Assembly: GCA_003254905.1 (NCBI GenBank)
Contig: QANU01029220.1
Location: 1,389,770-1,453,769, forward strand
Length of the DNA stretch: 64,000 nt
Direction of reading: 5' to 3'
From: Nissolia schottii
Lineage: Eukaryota > Streptophyta > Magnoliopsida > Fabales > Fabaceae
A program made the translations under genes and the position numbers. The notes beneath the pieces are model-generated. The model worked only from the letters and a program-made list of their open reading frames with translations, was not told where the DNA came from and did not search any database. Of this stretch, positions 46,212 through 59,342 are shown piece by piece. Every line of letters starts with the position of its first letter. Position 1 is the first letter of the stretch.

Positions 46212-48571
46212 TATAGTAAATTGTTGACCACAAAATGTGCTTCCCTTTTTATGAGTGATTATCGAACCCTAACCTTATGATTAAGTGAATTATTACCACA
46301 CCACACCTTGCATTTTTTTTAAGGTTTCATCGGGTCATCGAGCCTAATATTAAAATTATTTTAAGACATGTTAAGTTTTTTACAACCGTTAATAGATAAT
46401 AAATATTTTTGACTTGAATTAATGTTTTATGTGTGTTTTTACTAACATTTTTAATTAAAAATATATTTAAAATTGTAAATTATTGTTTTATAAGGTTAAA
46501 AAAATTTATTGGTCTGTATACTTCATTTGACCCAATCATAACACATTAACTTGTTAAGGCATTGACTCAATTTTATTGTTTGTTTATTTGCAAGAATATT
46601 TAGATATACTTGTTAACTTTATACAATTAAAAAAAAATGTATTCAATAGTGGTTCAATACAAGAAAGTTTTGAATGTTTTACTATTCCTCCTATGCCTCG
46701 CGCAAACGAGGCACTCCTATTTATTTATGCTAATACATTTTCTTCAATCGACGGTAGAGATTCATTTAATTGTATGGTTATGATCGAATCTCTAGAAAAT
46801 TTCTTTGAAATATTTTAGATATTTATATGAGAAATTTCTTGGAAACTTCCTACAGTATATATGGAAATATATTTACCTTAGATATTTACAAAAATGTGAA
46901 TTCTTTTCAAAATTCTAGAGAACTATTTCATACAACAAATACCTTTAAAGGGGGTTATAATTTTAGAAATTTTAATTCCTTTATATTTTCTTTTCAAAAA
47001 TTACAATTAAAACATTTAAATATATATTTAAAAATTTTATTTGATACAAAATAGATTAACATAAATGTAATTAGAATATTTTAAAACACAGTAAAAGAAT
47101 TATATATTTAAAGTTTGATGATTATTTGATTGATTTTATTGTGTTTGCTAAGAATAATATTTATATATGTCTAATAAATTTGAGTCAATCTCATAGTTCT
47201 TTTGATATTTGTTGGTTTGATGGAACTCTCTCTGCATTCTCTCTTGTGGGATGACCTGAGACATGTCAATTGGTTAAGAGGGGGCTAGCTTTCCTTTGTG
47301 TTTTTGTTTGGGCTTTGGCCCCATTATCTATAAAAAGATAAATTGTCTCTCAACTATATAGATAGAATTAAATTAAAAGAAAGTTACTATGAGATGAAAA
47401 ACTTTTATGATTTATACAATCTTTAATTTTAATTTTACAAAATACTGATGAACTCAATCTAGTTCATATATTTATAAATGTGACAATGGAAGAAGTTTAA
47501 CATAGATTGATACTGACAATGCGTAGACGTATTATAGGTGTTTTCTTGACTTATCAAATTCTATATATAGTGATGACACTGAGTTGATTTTATAGCTACG
47601 TTCTACATGGGCAATAGTTATAAATGCTCACAAGTGGTAGGTGCTTCAATTGTTCCTCCTTTTGTTAATTACTTGGAGAAGTGTGGAATCTATGCAAAAT
47701 TGTATATTAAATTTATCTGACCACAAAGGTAGCAAGTTTGCATCCTTTAATGGGTGTTGAAATGCAATTCATGTCACATTGATCGTTGATAAATTCTATT
47801 GGGTTTTTGCCTTGTTTCAGCAAAATGTTTGCTTCTAGGTATACCATTTAATTAGTAGAAGCATCTTTTTTATGCCTATATATTGTCTTGAGGTGATAGT
47901 GACAAATTAAGTGACTTTTCTAAAAGGAAAGGAAAATATATAATCTTGATCATGGAAATATTTCTATGGGCCTACAAGTCATGTATTTGTTTATTACAAG
48001 ATATGAGACTTGAGTCCCACATCCGAAATATGAAATTTTGGTGTGGAGTTTATATCACTCTACAACTATAATACCTAACTTTTGCAGTTGGGTTCTCTTA
48101 GTTTTTTATCAATCATTATTAGAGTCTTCCAATACACCTATCTATATGCAATTGAGTGGCTTGGGTGGTGATATGGGCATTAATTGCAGTGTTTGCACAT
48201 GATGATTGATTGGTCAAAAGGTGTTGGCGCACATCCATCCAGTTGTTGTGGGGCTTCACTGCAATCGAGCAACACAGGCCGACACGACAGTACTGTTCCC
48301 CCCGATAAAAATAGTATAGTCTCCTCCGATACCATTCCATATATAGGTATGAGATTTTGTACTAGGGTTCATAAGGCCTTCAACTTTCTAACTACTAACT
48401 ACAATACCTAGCTAGCTTTAAATTTGTAATGTGCATGGTTCCCCAAGATTCTTAATGCATTATGTGTGTCAATGTTAAATCAAGTATACTATATGAATAA
48501 TGTTACGATATGTCATGCTCATTTGTTTCTCTTGACAGGTATGTAGTGTTGTGAACATAGATTTGGTCAAG
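46212..48571. other. Intergenic upstream of CBL, with two unexplained open frames
   Basis: Frames at 46576-46818 (80 codons) and 46827-47054 (75 codons) lie back to back in different phases on the + strand in AT-rich DNA. Neither gives a recognisable domain. The region 48180-48538 is probably leader: an acceptor TTGACAG at 48532-48538 precedes the CBL start exon, so a 5' UTR intron is likely (its donor is not certain). Confidence 0.35.
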
Positions 48572-48752
48572 ATGATGCGCTGCTTAGAGGGAATAAGGCA
48601 TTTGTGTCCAACTTTTGCAAATTGTTTTGAAGCCAATGACGATGGGTTGCCAAAGCCATTTTATTGTTTTAAAAATCCAGAAGCAATTGCAAGAGAAACA
48701 GTGTGTATGTTTGTTATTATATCTTGCCCCTTCTTCTAATTTCCCATTTTAT

Positions 48753-48801
<49 letters not shown>

Positions 48802-51800
48802 GAACCATCTTGGTCATAGCAGTTTTGATGCCATGTTAAGAACCATTTTTTAAAAAAAATTTAAGTTGTTGAATAGAGATAATTAAATGATTTTATATAA
48901 CTCTTGTGGCTTAGTTATTATTACTTGAGTATAAATTGTTTTAAGTTTTTTGAAATGCAGTTAATGTAAGTGAGATTGAAGCGTTGTATGAACTGTTCAA
49001 GAAAATTAGTTGCTCAATGGTTGATGATGGACTAATCAATAAGGTATAGAAATATCCCATCTCATCTTGCCCTTCCTTCAATTTTTGTTTATGATATATT
49101 CACTACAAGAAAAATGGAATTTTACAAAAATATTATGGCAGAATTGGTAGATTTGTGGTAGAATTGATAAATTTGCAGAGAAATTATCCGCCATTAATTA
49201 CCATTTTTTTATAGTGAGTTTGTATCTTTAACTTTATGAGCAATGGCATGCTCTTTGCTATCCTTATATAATGATGAGTGTCTTATTATTTTTTAAAATG
49301 CAAAACTAGTTGATAATGAAAAAGAAAACGTAACATTTTTTGGATTGACAATGTTTTCATTTTCAATGCATGAATACTCATGATTAGTAAACTTTTCTGT
49401 ATTCCTCTTACTCCTTTTTTTTCCCCTCTTTTCTTTGAATCCCTCCTTTAATTGGTTGAAATCAAATGTTGTGCATTTCGGGCAAAATATTCATGAAGCT
49501 ATATAACAGCTCTGAACAGAAAAAAAAAAGTTTTGTGATTATAAGATATAGGATGATCACTCATTTTTTCTTTACACCTATAATTTCTGTTATTTTACTA
49601 AGAATTTACCTAATATGTTCGGCAATAATTTTTTCGACAAGCTATTCTGACTTTGTAGCGTTACTAATCATAATATCTATTGCATTATTAGTTTATTAGT
49701 TTTGTTAAGCATTATGGGTGACAAGGGTAAAGAGACAAGAAAAATATACAAAAATATTTGATAATAATATTAATGAAAAATGTGTTGGATAGAGTATAAA
49801 GGAGTGGACATTTATTTATATAAACATAGAATAAATTCATAATATATGAATCAAATCAAATCAATTCATAATTATACTAATTTATTATTAACAAGTTTGT
49901 AGCTCTAATTAAACACTGTTCTTTTTGTTCATTTTGATGGTTTTGCTTCTTTTGCATGGCAGGAAGAATTCCAGTTGGCCTTATTCAAGACGAACGTGAA
50001 AGAGTGCTTATTTGCAGATAGAGTACGTAAAAAAAAAAAGCTTTAACTTATTGTTGTTTCCTTTACAACGTCTTCTAACCTTTCCAAACCCCAAAAGGGG
50101 GATAAAAAGAAACAACAACATAGATATCTTGGTGCATTTTTGGGGAAATGCAATAGTCACAATAAATTATATATGGATAAGTTTTTAACAATGTTTTTAT
50201 TTTTTGAGCTGTTGATAATTTTGTATTGTTTATATGATGTGTAGGTGTTTGACTTGTTTGACAAAAAGAACAGTGGGATACTTGACTTCAAGGAGTTTGC
50301 GCTTGCTCTTTCTCTCTTTCATCCCAACGCATCAATTGATGATAAGATTGATTGTAAGAGTCACCATTATTTATTCATACCTTACATATATCTTACACTG
50401 ATCGATTGTCCTTTTTGAAGTATTAGAAAGGAAAATGTATATGTTGTTTTGTTCCTTTTTTTACNGTATGTGGGGATGACTCTAGTGAGAACCGTGGTTA
50501 TATATGAGAGTAAGAGGAGTAAATGTTGACCATTATATATATACACACACTGTAATATGTATTAAAAAAAATAAGTTGAACATGTATTAGATGATCGTTC
50601 AGGTTGCCATTAGTTAATGGTAGTCATAGTTAGTTATTTTGCAAGTGCAAGTTCAGCACATAGCACATAGTTAACCCTAATTAACTCAACTAACTTTGAA
50701 CTACGATCTAATAATATGTTCAAGCATCAAGATCACTCTTTATTAAAACTTGTGAGAGTAGTTTTAAGTGTGCTAGGATATTCTTCTATCTAAAATTTAA
50801 CCGCAAGTTAATGAAATTAAAAACATATTTTATAATCGTAGCGCAACCCTAAATCCTAAATCATAACTTTTCAGTTTGTGATTGTTTCATTTTGTTTCCG
50901 TGGACTTTTTCTGCTTCAACGTGATTTTTTTTTATCTGCATATGGTATAATCTGATATATGAATTGATGTTCACTGTTTTTTTATTTTATTTTTTTAATG
51001 TATAGTTAAAACAAATGGTGGTGGCAACTCTAGCTGAAGCTGGCATGAGTCTATCGGATGATGTGGTCGATGGCATCATTGACAAGGTGCTTCATTATTT
51101 ATTTATCTCTGATAACTTAAATGTCCAAGTCAAATCTTGTGTTCATATGTACATATATTTAAGCATATGATTTTTAACAAGTTCTTTTTCAATCAATGTC
51201 TTTATTTTTCTCTTGTTACGGTATGGAATTTATAATCATTTTCACTCTTTTTTATAGTCTATAGAAGTAATTATTAAAAACAATCTTATCAACTAACAAG
51301 CATGTAAGTTATATTTGATGTATAAATGTTTTCTGTGTTTCTTTAATGGTACATGTGTTTATCCATTATATCCCATGCTAAATCAATTTAGAGTGGGAAA
51401 GTTATATTTTTCTATATAATATTTTCCTTGTATATTTGAATGTGTTTACAAAGAATGGTATGCTTATTTATTGGCCTGTTACAAATAACAACAGTTTAAA
51501 GATAAGAATTAATCATGATAAAACTTAACTATAAAGATATTTTAATGTCCCTAAAATATCTTAACACCCCCTCAAACTCAAGTATGTGGTGACAAAAAAA
51601 TCTTGAGTTTGGAAACTAGAGTGTGGAAGCGATCGGAATGGTGAGCTTTGGTGAACAGGTCAACAGATTGTTCAAGAGTCCCTATGGAGATGAGTTGAAG
51701 AGCGTCATGCAAAATGTGCTGGAAGATAAAGTGGCAATCAATCTCAATGTGTTTGGTACACTCATGGAATACATCATTATAAGCAATCTAAATAGCACTA

Positions 51801-54800
51801 CGGTTGTTCAACAGAGCCATCAGAGTGAGTCTTGATTTTGTACACCCACTTGCATCCCACAAGTGTCTTATCAGAAGGAGGATCAACCAAGTTCCAAGTG
51901 TAAGTCTTCTCTAGTGCTTGTAACTCTTCTTTCAAATCAAGCTGCCAATAAGGGTTTGTGGAGGATTCTTTATAGGATTGAGGTTCATGTAAGTGAAGCA
52001 TGATAGAAAAATAGTGATAATCACATAGGTAAGAAGGTGAATTTCTTACCCTTGTTGGATTCTCAAGAGGCAAAGGGCAGCGAGAGCTATTGCAACATTA
52101 GAAGGGGGCGGGAGATCACAACAAGAACCTGCATTAGAGTCACTAGGAGAAAGATCAATGGTGGAATTAGCGAAGAGAGGATTTGAGGTGGAAGAAATGG
52201 ACTTGAAGGTGGACAGTGATGAGAATATATTGTGTTCCCAAAAGATGACATGTCGTGAGATACGAATGTGCTGAGAGAAAGGATCCCAATAACGATAACC
52301 ATTTTGCTCTATCTAGTAACCTAATAAGCAACAAAGGCGGGAATGATGTTCAAGTTTAGTATGTGCATGGGGTTAAAGAAGCAAGAAACATGTGCAACCA
52401 AAAACTTGCACGGAATTGTAATATGGAAAAGTATGGTAGAGATGCTCAAAAGGAGAGACATTACCAATGACAAAAGATGATAGTCTATTGATGACATAGA
52501 TAATAGTGAGGGAAGCTTCGCCCCAAGCTCGTGCAGGACAAGAGGAAGCATAGCATGAATAGAGTCAAGAATGTGACAATGCTTTTTCTCTGCACAACCA
52601 TTTTGTTGAGAGGTACTAGGACAAGCAAACTCGGATAAAGTTCCCTGTTCATCAAGAAATATAAAAATCTTTGAGTCACGATATTCCATGGCATTGTCAC
52701 ATCAAAAAACTTTAACTACCTTAGAGAATTGTGTGTGAATCATTGTGGAAAATTTAATGTAAATCTGAGGTAGTTCATGGTGATTCTTCATTAGATATAT
52801 CCAAATATAGCGTGAGTAATCATCAATAAATATGACAAAATAGTGAGATCCTCCCATAGTGGGAGTGGGAGCTGGTCCCTACACATCAGACTGTATAAGA
52901 TCAAAAGGTGAATCAGAAACAAATATGCTTTTATTAAAGGATAAAGCTGGTTGTGTTAGCAGTTTGACATGAAATCCAATCAAAAGATTCACTACCAAAA
53001 GATCCTAAAGTTCTTGTGGAAAGGAGAGGACGCATTTTGCCCAATGAATTATGAGCAAGTCGTTGGTGCCATGTTTGGAAGGAAGATGATGTAGAAACAA
53101 CGCAAATGTGTGAAGTAGATGGAATATAGAGACTAGTGATCTCAAACAACCTTCCAATATTACATCCAGTCCCGATAACTTTGTAGTCCATAGATCTTGC
53201 ACATGACAACCAGAGGGAGAAAAAATTATTTCATAATCAAGATCACATAATTTGCCCACCGAGATAAGATGAAAATTCAATTTGGGGATGAGGTATGTGT
53301 TTGGTAAAGTGAGATTGGACAAGGAGATGAAACCTAGATGAATGACGTTCATAAGAGACCCATCAACAGTAGTGTGTATAAAAGGTGCCACATCAGTAGT
53401 ATATATGGAAAAAATTGTGAGATGCATATGTCATATGGTTGCATCATGCATAATAAAAAGTACCATCTATTATTACCTGAGGTGGTGGATAAAGTAGTAG
53501 GAGTATTATCGGAAATGGAAATAAGTTCTTTAAGGACGGACTCGATATTGCCAGTGAAAACGACAGACAGAGAGGTAGTGGATGTAGAGGCTAGTGATCC
53601 ATTGGCAGCAGTAGTAGTTGAGACTTATGCTGAGTAGACTTAGGTGGTTGACGAATAGGGCAATTCTCAATCAAGTGCCTGGCAACTTATAGTATTGACA
53701 AATTAGGCTAGGATTGGTGGCAATGATGTTTGCCAAGGCAAGGCATTTGGATGCAATGTAACCTTTCTTCTTACAATTATGACAGTCAATGGTGGGACAT
53801 TCTGGAAGGAGGTTCCCCGGGCCATGGCAGTAACGACAAGAATTACCCTTATTATCAGTAACTGCAAATGCCATATCTAATTTAGGTTGAAAGAGGCCCA
53901 ACCTAATTTCTTCAGATTTGAGACAAGGAAGAACATCCTCAAGAATGGGTAAGGGATTTTGATGCAACAAGGATGCTTGAACTAGTTCATAATCATCAGT
54001 GAAAGCCATCAAAAATTGAATAAGTCGTGTGTGACCGCGATGTTCTTCGTATTGCCTAGCATCACTTTTATGCTTCATGGTTGGTTCACACGAGCTTAAT
54101 TGATCATAGAAAGCTTCCATTTGAGCAACAAAATTATAAACAACTTGTCCAAGTAATTTTTTTAGACTGTAGAGCTCCTTCAATAACTGATATTGATGAG
54201 GCAAATCAGAAATGGTGTAATGATTTTTCAGGTGATCCCATACCTCTTTGGTTGTGTCAAAATAGCCAAATTGAAGGTGAATGCTAGGGGTGGAGGTATT
54301 GTAAACCAAGTGATGATATGATGATTCTTGTTGTCCCAATCTCCCAATTCATAAATAAAGGTTTCATCAGTATCATCTTCAAATTTGACAGGACCCATAA
54401 TGTCACCAGTCACATATCTCCAGAAATTGTAACCTTTAAAAAAACCACACATAACTTCAACCCAGTGAGTGTAATTTAAACTGTTGAGCATAATAGGAAT
54501 AGGATGAGCAACATCTGTTTTATCCATGATAAAGACAAACACAACAACAGAGGGAAAAGTGCATTGTTGGAGTAGAAATCACAAAAATGGACCAAAAAAA
54601 TGGAATTATCTCACCAAAAAATCTTGGGAAGGTGTAAGTGGTGTTGTCAAGTCAACATTGATTAGGAAGCACAAGTCTGCCACATCAACAACAAATGGAG
54701 GCCACGTCAGCATGCTAGTCAAACAGAGGGATTAGTCAACATAGGTGACAATGGTGCAGTGACAAGCGGGGTGAGCCAGGCAAATGCTTAGTAACACACA

Positions 54801-55060
54801 AACTAAGGGGCATGAAGAAAATGTGGTGAGAGAAACGCGTGAAAAAATTGTGAAACCTTCGAGGGGTGCGTGGGACACTGGAATAAGATGTAATTTTAGT
54901 GAAAGAGTTGTTGGAGGACGGGGAGCAGAGTGTTGTCGGCGGTGACGAAAATGGACCACGAAAAGGTATAGTAAATAGGTAGGGAAACAGGCTATGATAG
55001 AGAAAAAAGATGGCTTACTAATACCACATAGAAAACAAAATAGGAAAATATATCTGAATA

Positions 55061-55091
<31 letters not shown>

Positions 55092-57611
55092 TGTATGTAT
55101 TGTATTCTCAATTTTGTGTGTTTACAAAGAATGATATGCCTATTTATAGGCCAGTTACAAATAACAATTGTTTAAAGATAAGAACTAATCAGGATAAAGC
55201 TTAACTATAAAGATATCTTAATACCCCTAACAGAATCAAAGTTTCTACTAAATTTGTCTGTGATTCAAACTGGATAATGCTAAGTAAGTGTTTGAGGTAT
55301 TAATGTTAAGATTATAAGTTCGTAAGCTTGGAAATGTAATTAAAGAGCTATTGGTGATAAGAGACTGCCTTATAGGGTTGAACAACTGGCCTCTGTAAAA
55401 ACCTTTTCAAGGATGAGCCTAAGAAAGCTCCTTGTATAGTAGGTCTGTTCACGGGATAAGACGCCCTCTAATCGTGGTTGTTTGTGGTAGTTTTGTGGTG
55501 GCTTAAGGCTGGTGTCTTAGAGTTGGAAGAGAATATTTTCCAAATGCTCTGGTTGATGACTTGATGGTTCTCTAAGGTTTCTAAATTGTGTTGTGTATGT
55601 TGAGTCAGATGCATGTCAAGATGTGTGTTTTGAGAGTGTATGAGTTAGATGATTAAGTCTTTCCTTTGCCTATGTTTTAGTTATCCACTGGGTATGGGTT
55701 GACTGCTCCCACTTTATGTCACAATCACACAATCTTTCTCTTATGATCTCCATTCCTACAAGCTACCTCTCCATCTTTGCTATGGGCCTCCCTGATGACC
55801 CAAGATTTTGTGGATTTAAAGTGGTGATCAGGGACACATTTTGGGAAAATGAGGCTTGGTTTGTGGGGTAGGGTGACTGTGATGGGAGAGGGCAAAGCGT
55901 CAGAGCATCTTACACACCTAGAATTGCTGACACAGAGTTTACTTAGTTGAATGAGTTTCCATAGCATCTTTATGTGGGTTTAAAGAGACCATTGATACAA
56001 CCCAAGTCCCCCAAGTCATACCCCAAGTAGTTCCCCTTATTCCCCCTTGTTCATCCTTGCATTCTTTCTTCCTTTGGCTGCGTTTGGTACTAGAGACATG
56101 GCAAAGGAACAGAGATAGAGAAAATTTCTGTCCTTCTAGGCCCCAACTTTGTGTCCCCATAGGCAAAATTTTTTTGTCCCTTCTGTCTTAACTTTAATGA
56201 GGTACAAAAAATATAGAAATTTTCTGTCCTTTAATCTCTGTTCCCTTGTCTTGTCCCTAATATCAAACACAGCCTTTAGATGCACAAGTGGGTCATAAAT
56301 TACCCTCTAATCTTGCTAATGGTGATTAGTCATCCTTAATCTTTTGTTAAATTTGCTCATAAAATTTGGCATGGATTCAATCTGCTCAATAAACCTTCAA
56401 CCTTATTCTAGTGAACCATGTCTGTTAAGATATATATCGACAGAGTTATTGTTGCACACCAAAATCATTCTTTTGCTATCATATATTCTTTCTATGTAGA
56501 ACTATCACTAACAGTGTGTGTATATATTTAAATTGTTTAGACATTTGAAGAGGCTGATACAAAACAAGATGGGAAGATTGACAAAGAAGAATGGCGAAAC
56601 CTTGTCTCTCACCGTCCATCTCTTCTAAGAAATATGAATCTTCACTATCTCAAGTGAGTATCTCTTCTTGTTAATTACTGGTAACACTCTTTGTAGTTAC
56701 TATAGTTTATACGTGGTTGTGCATGGGTTAGTTAGTTTGTTAGAATAAGCCATAATATTATTAATTAAAACTACTATTTACTGGGGAAGTAGCACATTTC
56801 CATCTTCACTTTTTATAGAAAAAGAAAAAGAAAAGTTTCAAATTCTTTCCTATTATAGAAAAACTACTGCCTCAACTTAGCCTTTTGCTTCACTTGTTTT
56901 CCCTTGTATATTCTCATATCACCAACCAAAACTTTTGACAAAAATTATAGTAATAGCCGGTTGGATGGGATATCATGGTGGAACTTACTCCAACACTTAA
57001 ATTTTTGACAAATAGTTTAGTTGTTTAGTAATTTTTTTACCTTTTATTAACCCTTTGAAAAAATTTAAATAACTAAAAAGTTGTACATTGTTGTCAGAAA
57101 AATGTGGCATTTCATTAATTTTTAAATAAATGAGTGAGTTTTATGATTTTTTTTATTTCATCTAACCATTCTTATAATTTTTGTCAAGAATTTTAACCAA
57201 AAAAAACTTTTGGTTGAGTTCTTGCTCTAGCACGAATTGTCATACTTCCTATTTGGTAAGAAGAAATGTAACTTGATCTAACTGTTCTATTAAAAATTAA
57301 TGATAAATTAACTCGAATGTAAAAAAATTATTTTCTTCTTAAAAACTAGAATGTAAAAGAAAAAAAGAATGAACTGGTCATATATATCATGTAAATTGAG
57401 AATATATTGGAATTGAAAACTTGGACTATGATTTTGACCTATATATTTTGTATTCTGTGTCTAAAGGAACTACACCAACACATATTGACTTGGATTTTGT
57501 TATGTAGCTCAAGTATCTAATAAACTGACAACTTTTTTATTTCCTTTTGGTAGAGATATCACCACCACATTTCCGAGCTTTGTGTTTCACTCACAAGTTG
57601 ATGACCATTAA
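48572..57611 (+). CDS. CBL: Calcineurin B-like calcium sensor, CBL2/3 type (one exon missing from the assembly)
   Basis: EF-hand calcium sensor that recruits CIPK kinases. Visible coding exons: 48572-48704, 48961-49043, 49963-50022, 50245-50353, 51006-51086, 56541-56653, 57554-57611. Lengths 83, 60, 109, 81 and 113 are the usual CBL exon sizes. The 53-nt exon carrying EF-hand 3 is absent, and adding it makes the total 690 nt (229 aa). The N terminus [20 protein letters not shown] keeps the three Cys at 4, 12 and 18 seen in CBL2/CBL3, where S-acylation targets the tonoplast. EF1 [17 protein letters not shown]2 [13 protein letters not shown] and EF4 [13 protein letters not shown] are present, as is the C-terminal FPSF motif phosphorylated by CIPKs. 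The ATG at 48572 is chosen from this alignment; the frame stays open upstream to an acceptor at 48538. Intron 6 (51087-56540) holds an antisense Copia fossil. Divergence from CBL2/3 suggests a distinct paralogue. Confidence 0.88.
48755..48798. repeat. (TA)n microsatellite in CBL intron 1
   Basis: About 22 perfect AT units shortly after the exon 1 donor at 48705. Confidence 0.9.
49101..49216. mobile_element. 116-bp CACTA-type MITE in CBL intron 2
   Basis: Begins CACTACAAGAAAAATGG and ends CCATTTTTTTATAGTG, a good inverted repeat with the CACTA terminus. Inside are repeated GGCAGAATTGGTAGA / GGTAGAATTGATAAA phrases. Non-coding. Confidence 0.7.
50465..50465. other. Ambiguous base N; probable collapsed assembly gap
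   Basis: The only N in the window. It is preceded by the pyrimidine tract TTCCTTTTTTTAC and followed by GTATGTGG, which look like the acceptor side and the donor side of an exon. It lies in the intron where the 53-nt EF-hand-3 exon of CBL genes belongs. Confidence 0.8.
51390..55232 (-). mobile_element. Copia (Ty1-type) retrotransposon fossil inside CBL intron 6
   Basis: On the minus strand: 5' LTR about 55029-55232, a primer-binding-like TGGTATTAGTAAGCC next to it, gag (about 53671-54542, with a CCHC knuckle CRYCHGPGN...[14 protein letters not shown] region), protease/pre-integrase zone (about 53000-53640, with HLVHNSLGK-like block), integrase (about 52320-52900, [15 protein letters not shown]), the start of reverse transcriptase (51798-52073, [14 protein letters not shown] and GCKWVYKIK), an RNase H tail, a polypurine tract and the 3' LTR (about 51390-51568). 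Order is Copia type. It is broken in several places and shorter than a whole element, so not autonomous. The LTRs differ at many sites, indicating a fairly old insertion. Confidence 0.9.
55063..55100. repeat. (ATGT)n microsatellite in the Copia 5' LTR
   Basis: About nine perfect GTAT units within the LTR; the other LTR lacks a comparable run, so the tract grew after insertion. Confidence 0.9.
55233..56075. other. Rest of CBL intron 6, no gene seen
   Basis: Moderately GC-rich intron DNA, probably an older repeat. Minus-strand frames at 55725-55967 and 55939-56166 show no recognisable domain. Confidence 0.4.
56076..56274. mobile_element. MITE in CBL intron 6 with GGCTG(C/T)GTTTG ends
   Basis: Left GGCTGCGTTTGGTACTAG and right (inverted) GGCTGTGTTTGATATTAG form a good terminal inverted repeat over 199 bp, flanked by TTT on both sides. 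The inside has mirrored TTTCTGTCCTT segments. Ends of this kind are common in Tourist-like or hAT-like MITEs. Confidence 0.7.
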
Positions 57612-58754
57612 TTGAGGAAAACTACAACATCATTTGTGGCTTCATTGGTCTAGATGGACAAATATTCTCTCTCTTTGTTTTGCTTTGGAATGATGAAATC
57701 TATGTGATGAAATGTTGTTTTTATATTTTTATTGAAATGAACTTCACTTTTGCCTTTTTGGACAATGTTATTTTCGCTGTATCTTTTTGCTTCAATTTAT
57801 GTTGAAAATGAAAGGAGAACATGGCATATTGTGTTTGCTCAGCTTTTAAAAAATTATTAAAATGTTAATTTTTAATGTAGAGTTGAAACAATTGAATTAG
57901 GTTTTTTTGAGAAGTTACTGTCTAGTTTATCTAAAAAAGCTGAAAATTAATTTTTTGAAATTTTTATTATGTTTAAAAATTTATGTAAATATACAAAATT
58001 CATTATTTTTTTTAAAAAAGTGATTATTTTGACAAATAAACTAAAATAAACACACCCAATATATACAAAGCATTTTCGATCATTTCTTTTGGCTCCCAAG
58101 CAATTTTCGTGGAGAGAAAAATTAATAAGGATAAAATCAAATGCATATAGTCCCCCTCCAATCATGGTTTAAAAGTTAGCAATTTAACCCATTATTATGG
58201 ATTATGATGAATTTTGATCCGTAAGGTTTTGTGTGTTGAGATGATTTGTTTTTGTTATTATTACTAGATTATGCCCTTTTTTTTGTGATTGAACGGGAAA
58301 GGATAGTTGCCATTGGCATCACACCCCAGTTTGTCACAAGAGGCTTTCTGGATTATGCTCTTAAGTCTTAAAGAAAGATAAGTGTTGGTCTTAAGAATTT
58401 TCTAGAAATAATTAATAATTAAAATGGCTATGTGCACTTTAGTAGTAAGTTAGATTAGAAGTAAGGATTCATTTAAAAAAAGGTTTTATTGTTAGGGAAC
58501 ACTATTAAGTTAGCAAAAGTGACATAGATACTACACAAAGATTTTGAAATTACTTGATTAATTAATAACTGAATTTGAGTTATCTTGTTTACACTTTAAT
58601 TAATTTACTATATGTCTCAATATGAAATATCAATCATAAAAAGAATTAATGCGTGTGTATAAAAATTTATATATCTTTAAAATTAAATGATTATATTAGA
58701 ATTAGAAATTGATTTCTACACTAAATTAAGATTCAAAAATACTTTAATCATTAA
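57612..58754. other. CBL 3' UTR and intergenic DNA
   Basis: 3' UTR of CBL, then A/T-rich DNA with no gene. A short minus-strand frame at 57947-58165 has no domain. Confidence 0.5.
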
Positions 58755-59240
58755 GGGGATGTTTGGTATAGCGTAATTTATCCAAATTACTAATAATCGT
58801 AATTCACATTAACATATTTGATGCAATATGATTGTAGATAAACTGAATTACTCAAATAATTCATATTGTTGATAATTTGGATTATTTCTATAGGAGGTGT
58901 CTAAATAATAATAATAATGATGATGATGATGATGATAATTATAAAAATACTAGTAATTAGTATTATAAAATAATAATGAAAATAAAATTGTAATAATAAA
59001 AAAAATAAAAATAATAATAGTAATAATAATAATAAATAAATAAATAAATAAATAATAATAATGTATATTACCTTGTAATCAATTTGTATATCAAACAAAG
59101 TAATGTAAATTCTCAATTACATGACATATGCATACTAAACACAACAATGTAATGTTACTAACAATTTAATAAATGATAATATCTCTAAAAGGCAATTATG
59201 ATTACATGATAAATTTAGAGAAAATGTGCTAAATGCCCCC
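58755..59240. mobile_element. PIF/Harbinger-like MITE with internal microsatellite
   Basis: 486 bp, left GGGGATGTTTGGTATA, right (inverted) GGGGGCATTTAGCACA, with TAA on both sides (58752-58754 and 59241-59243). Reverse-complemented, it aligns with the left half of the element at 12749: shared ACCTTTTAGA/GCCTTTTAGA, GTTAAATTGTTGATAATG-like, ACATTGTTGT and CATGTAA(C/T)TGAGAATTTA. A (GAT)/(AAT) tract fills 58905-59060. Confidence 0.75.
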
Positions 59241-59342
59241 TAAAATTCATGAAAATGTCATGTTGGGCAATCACGTAAGTGCAATTTGAAAGAGATCACG
59301 TAAGTTCAATTTGAAAAAGCGATTGCATGACATTTTTTTTAA

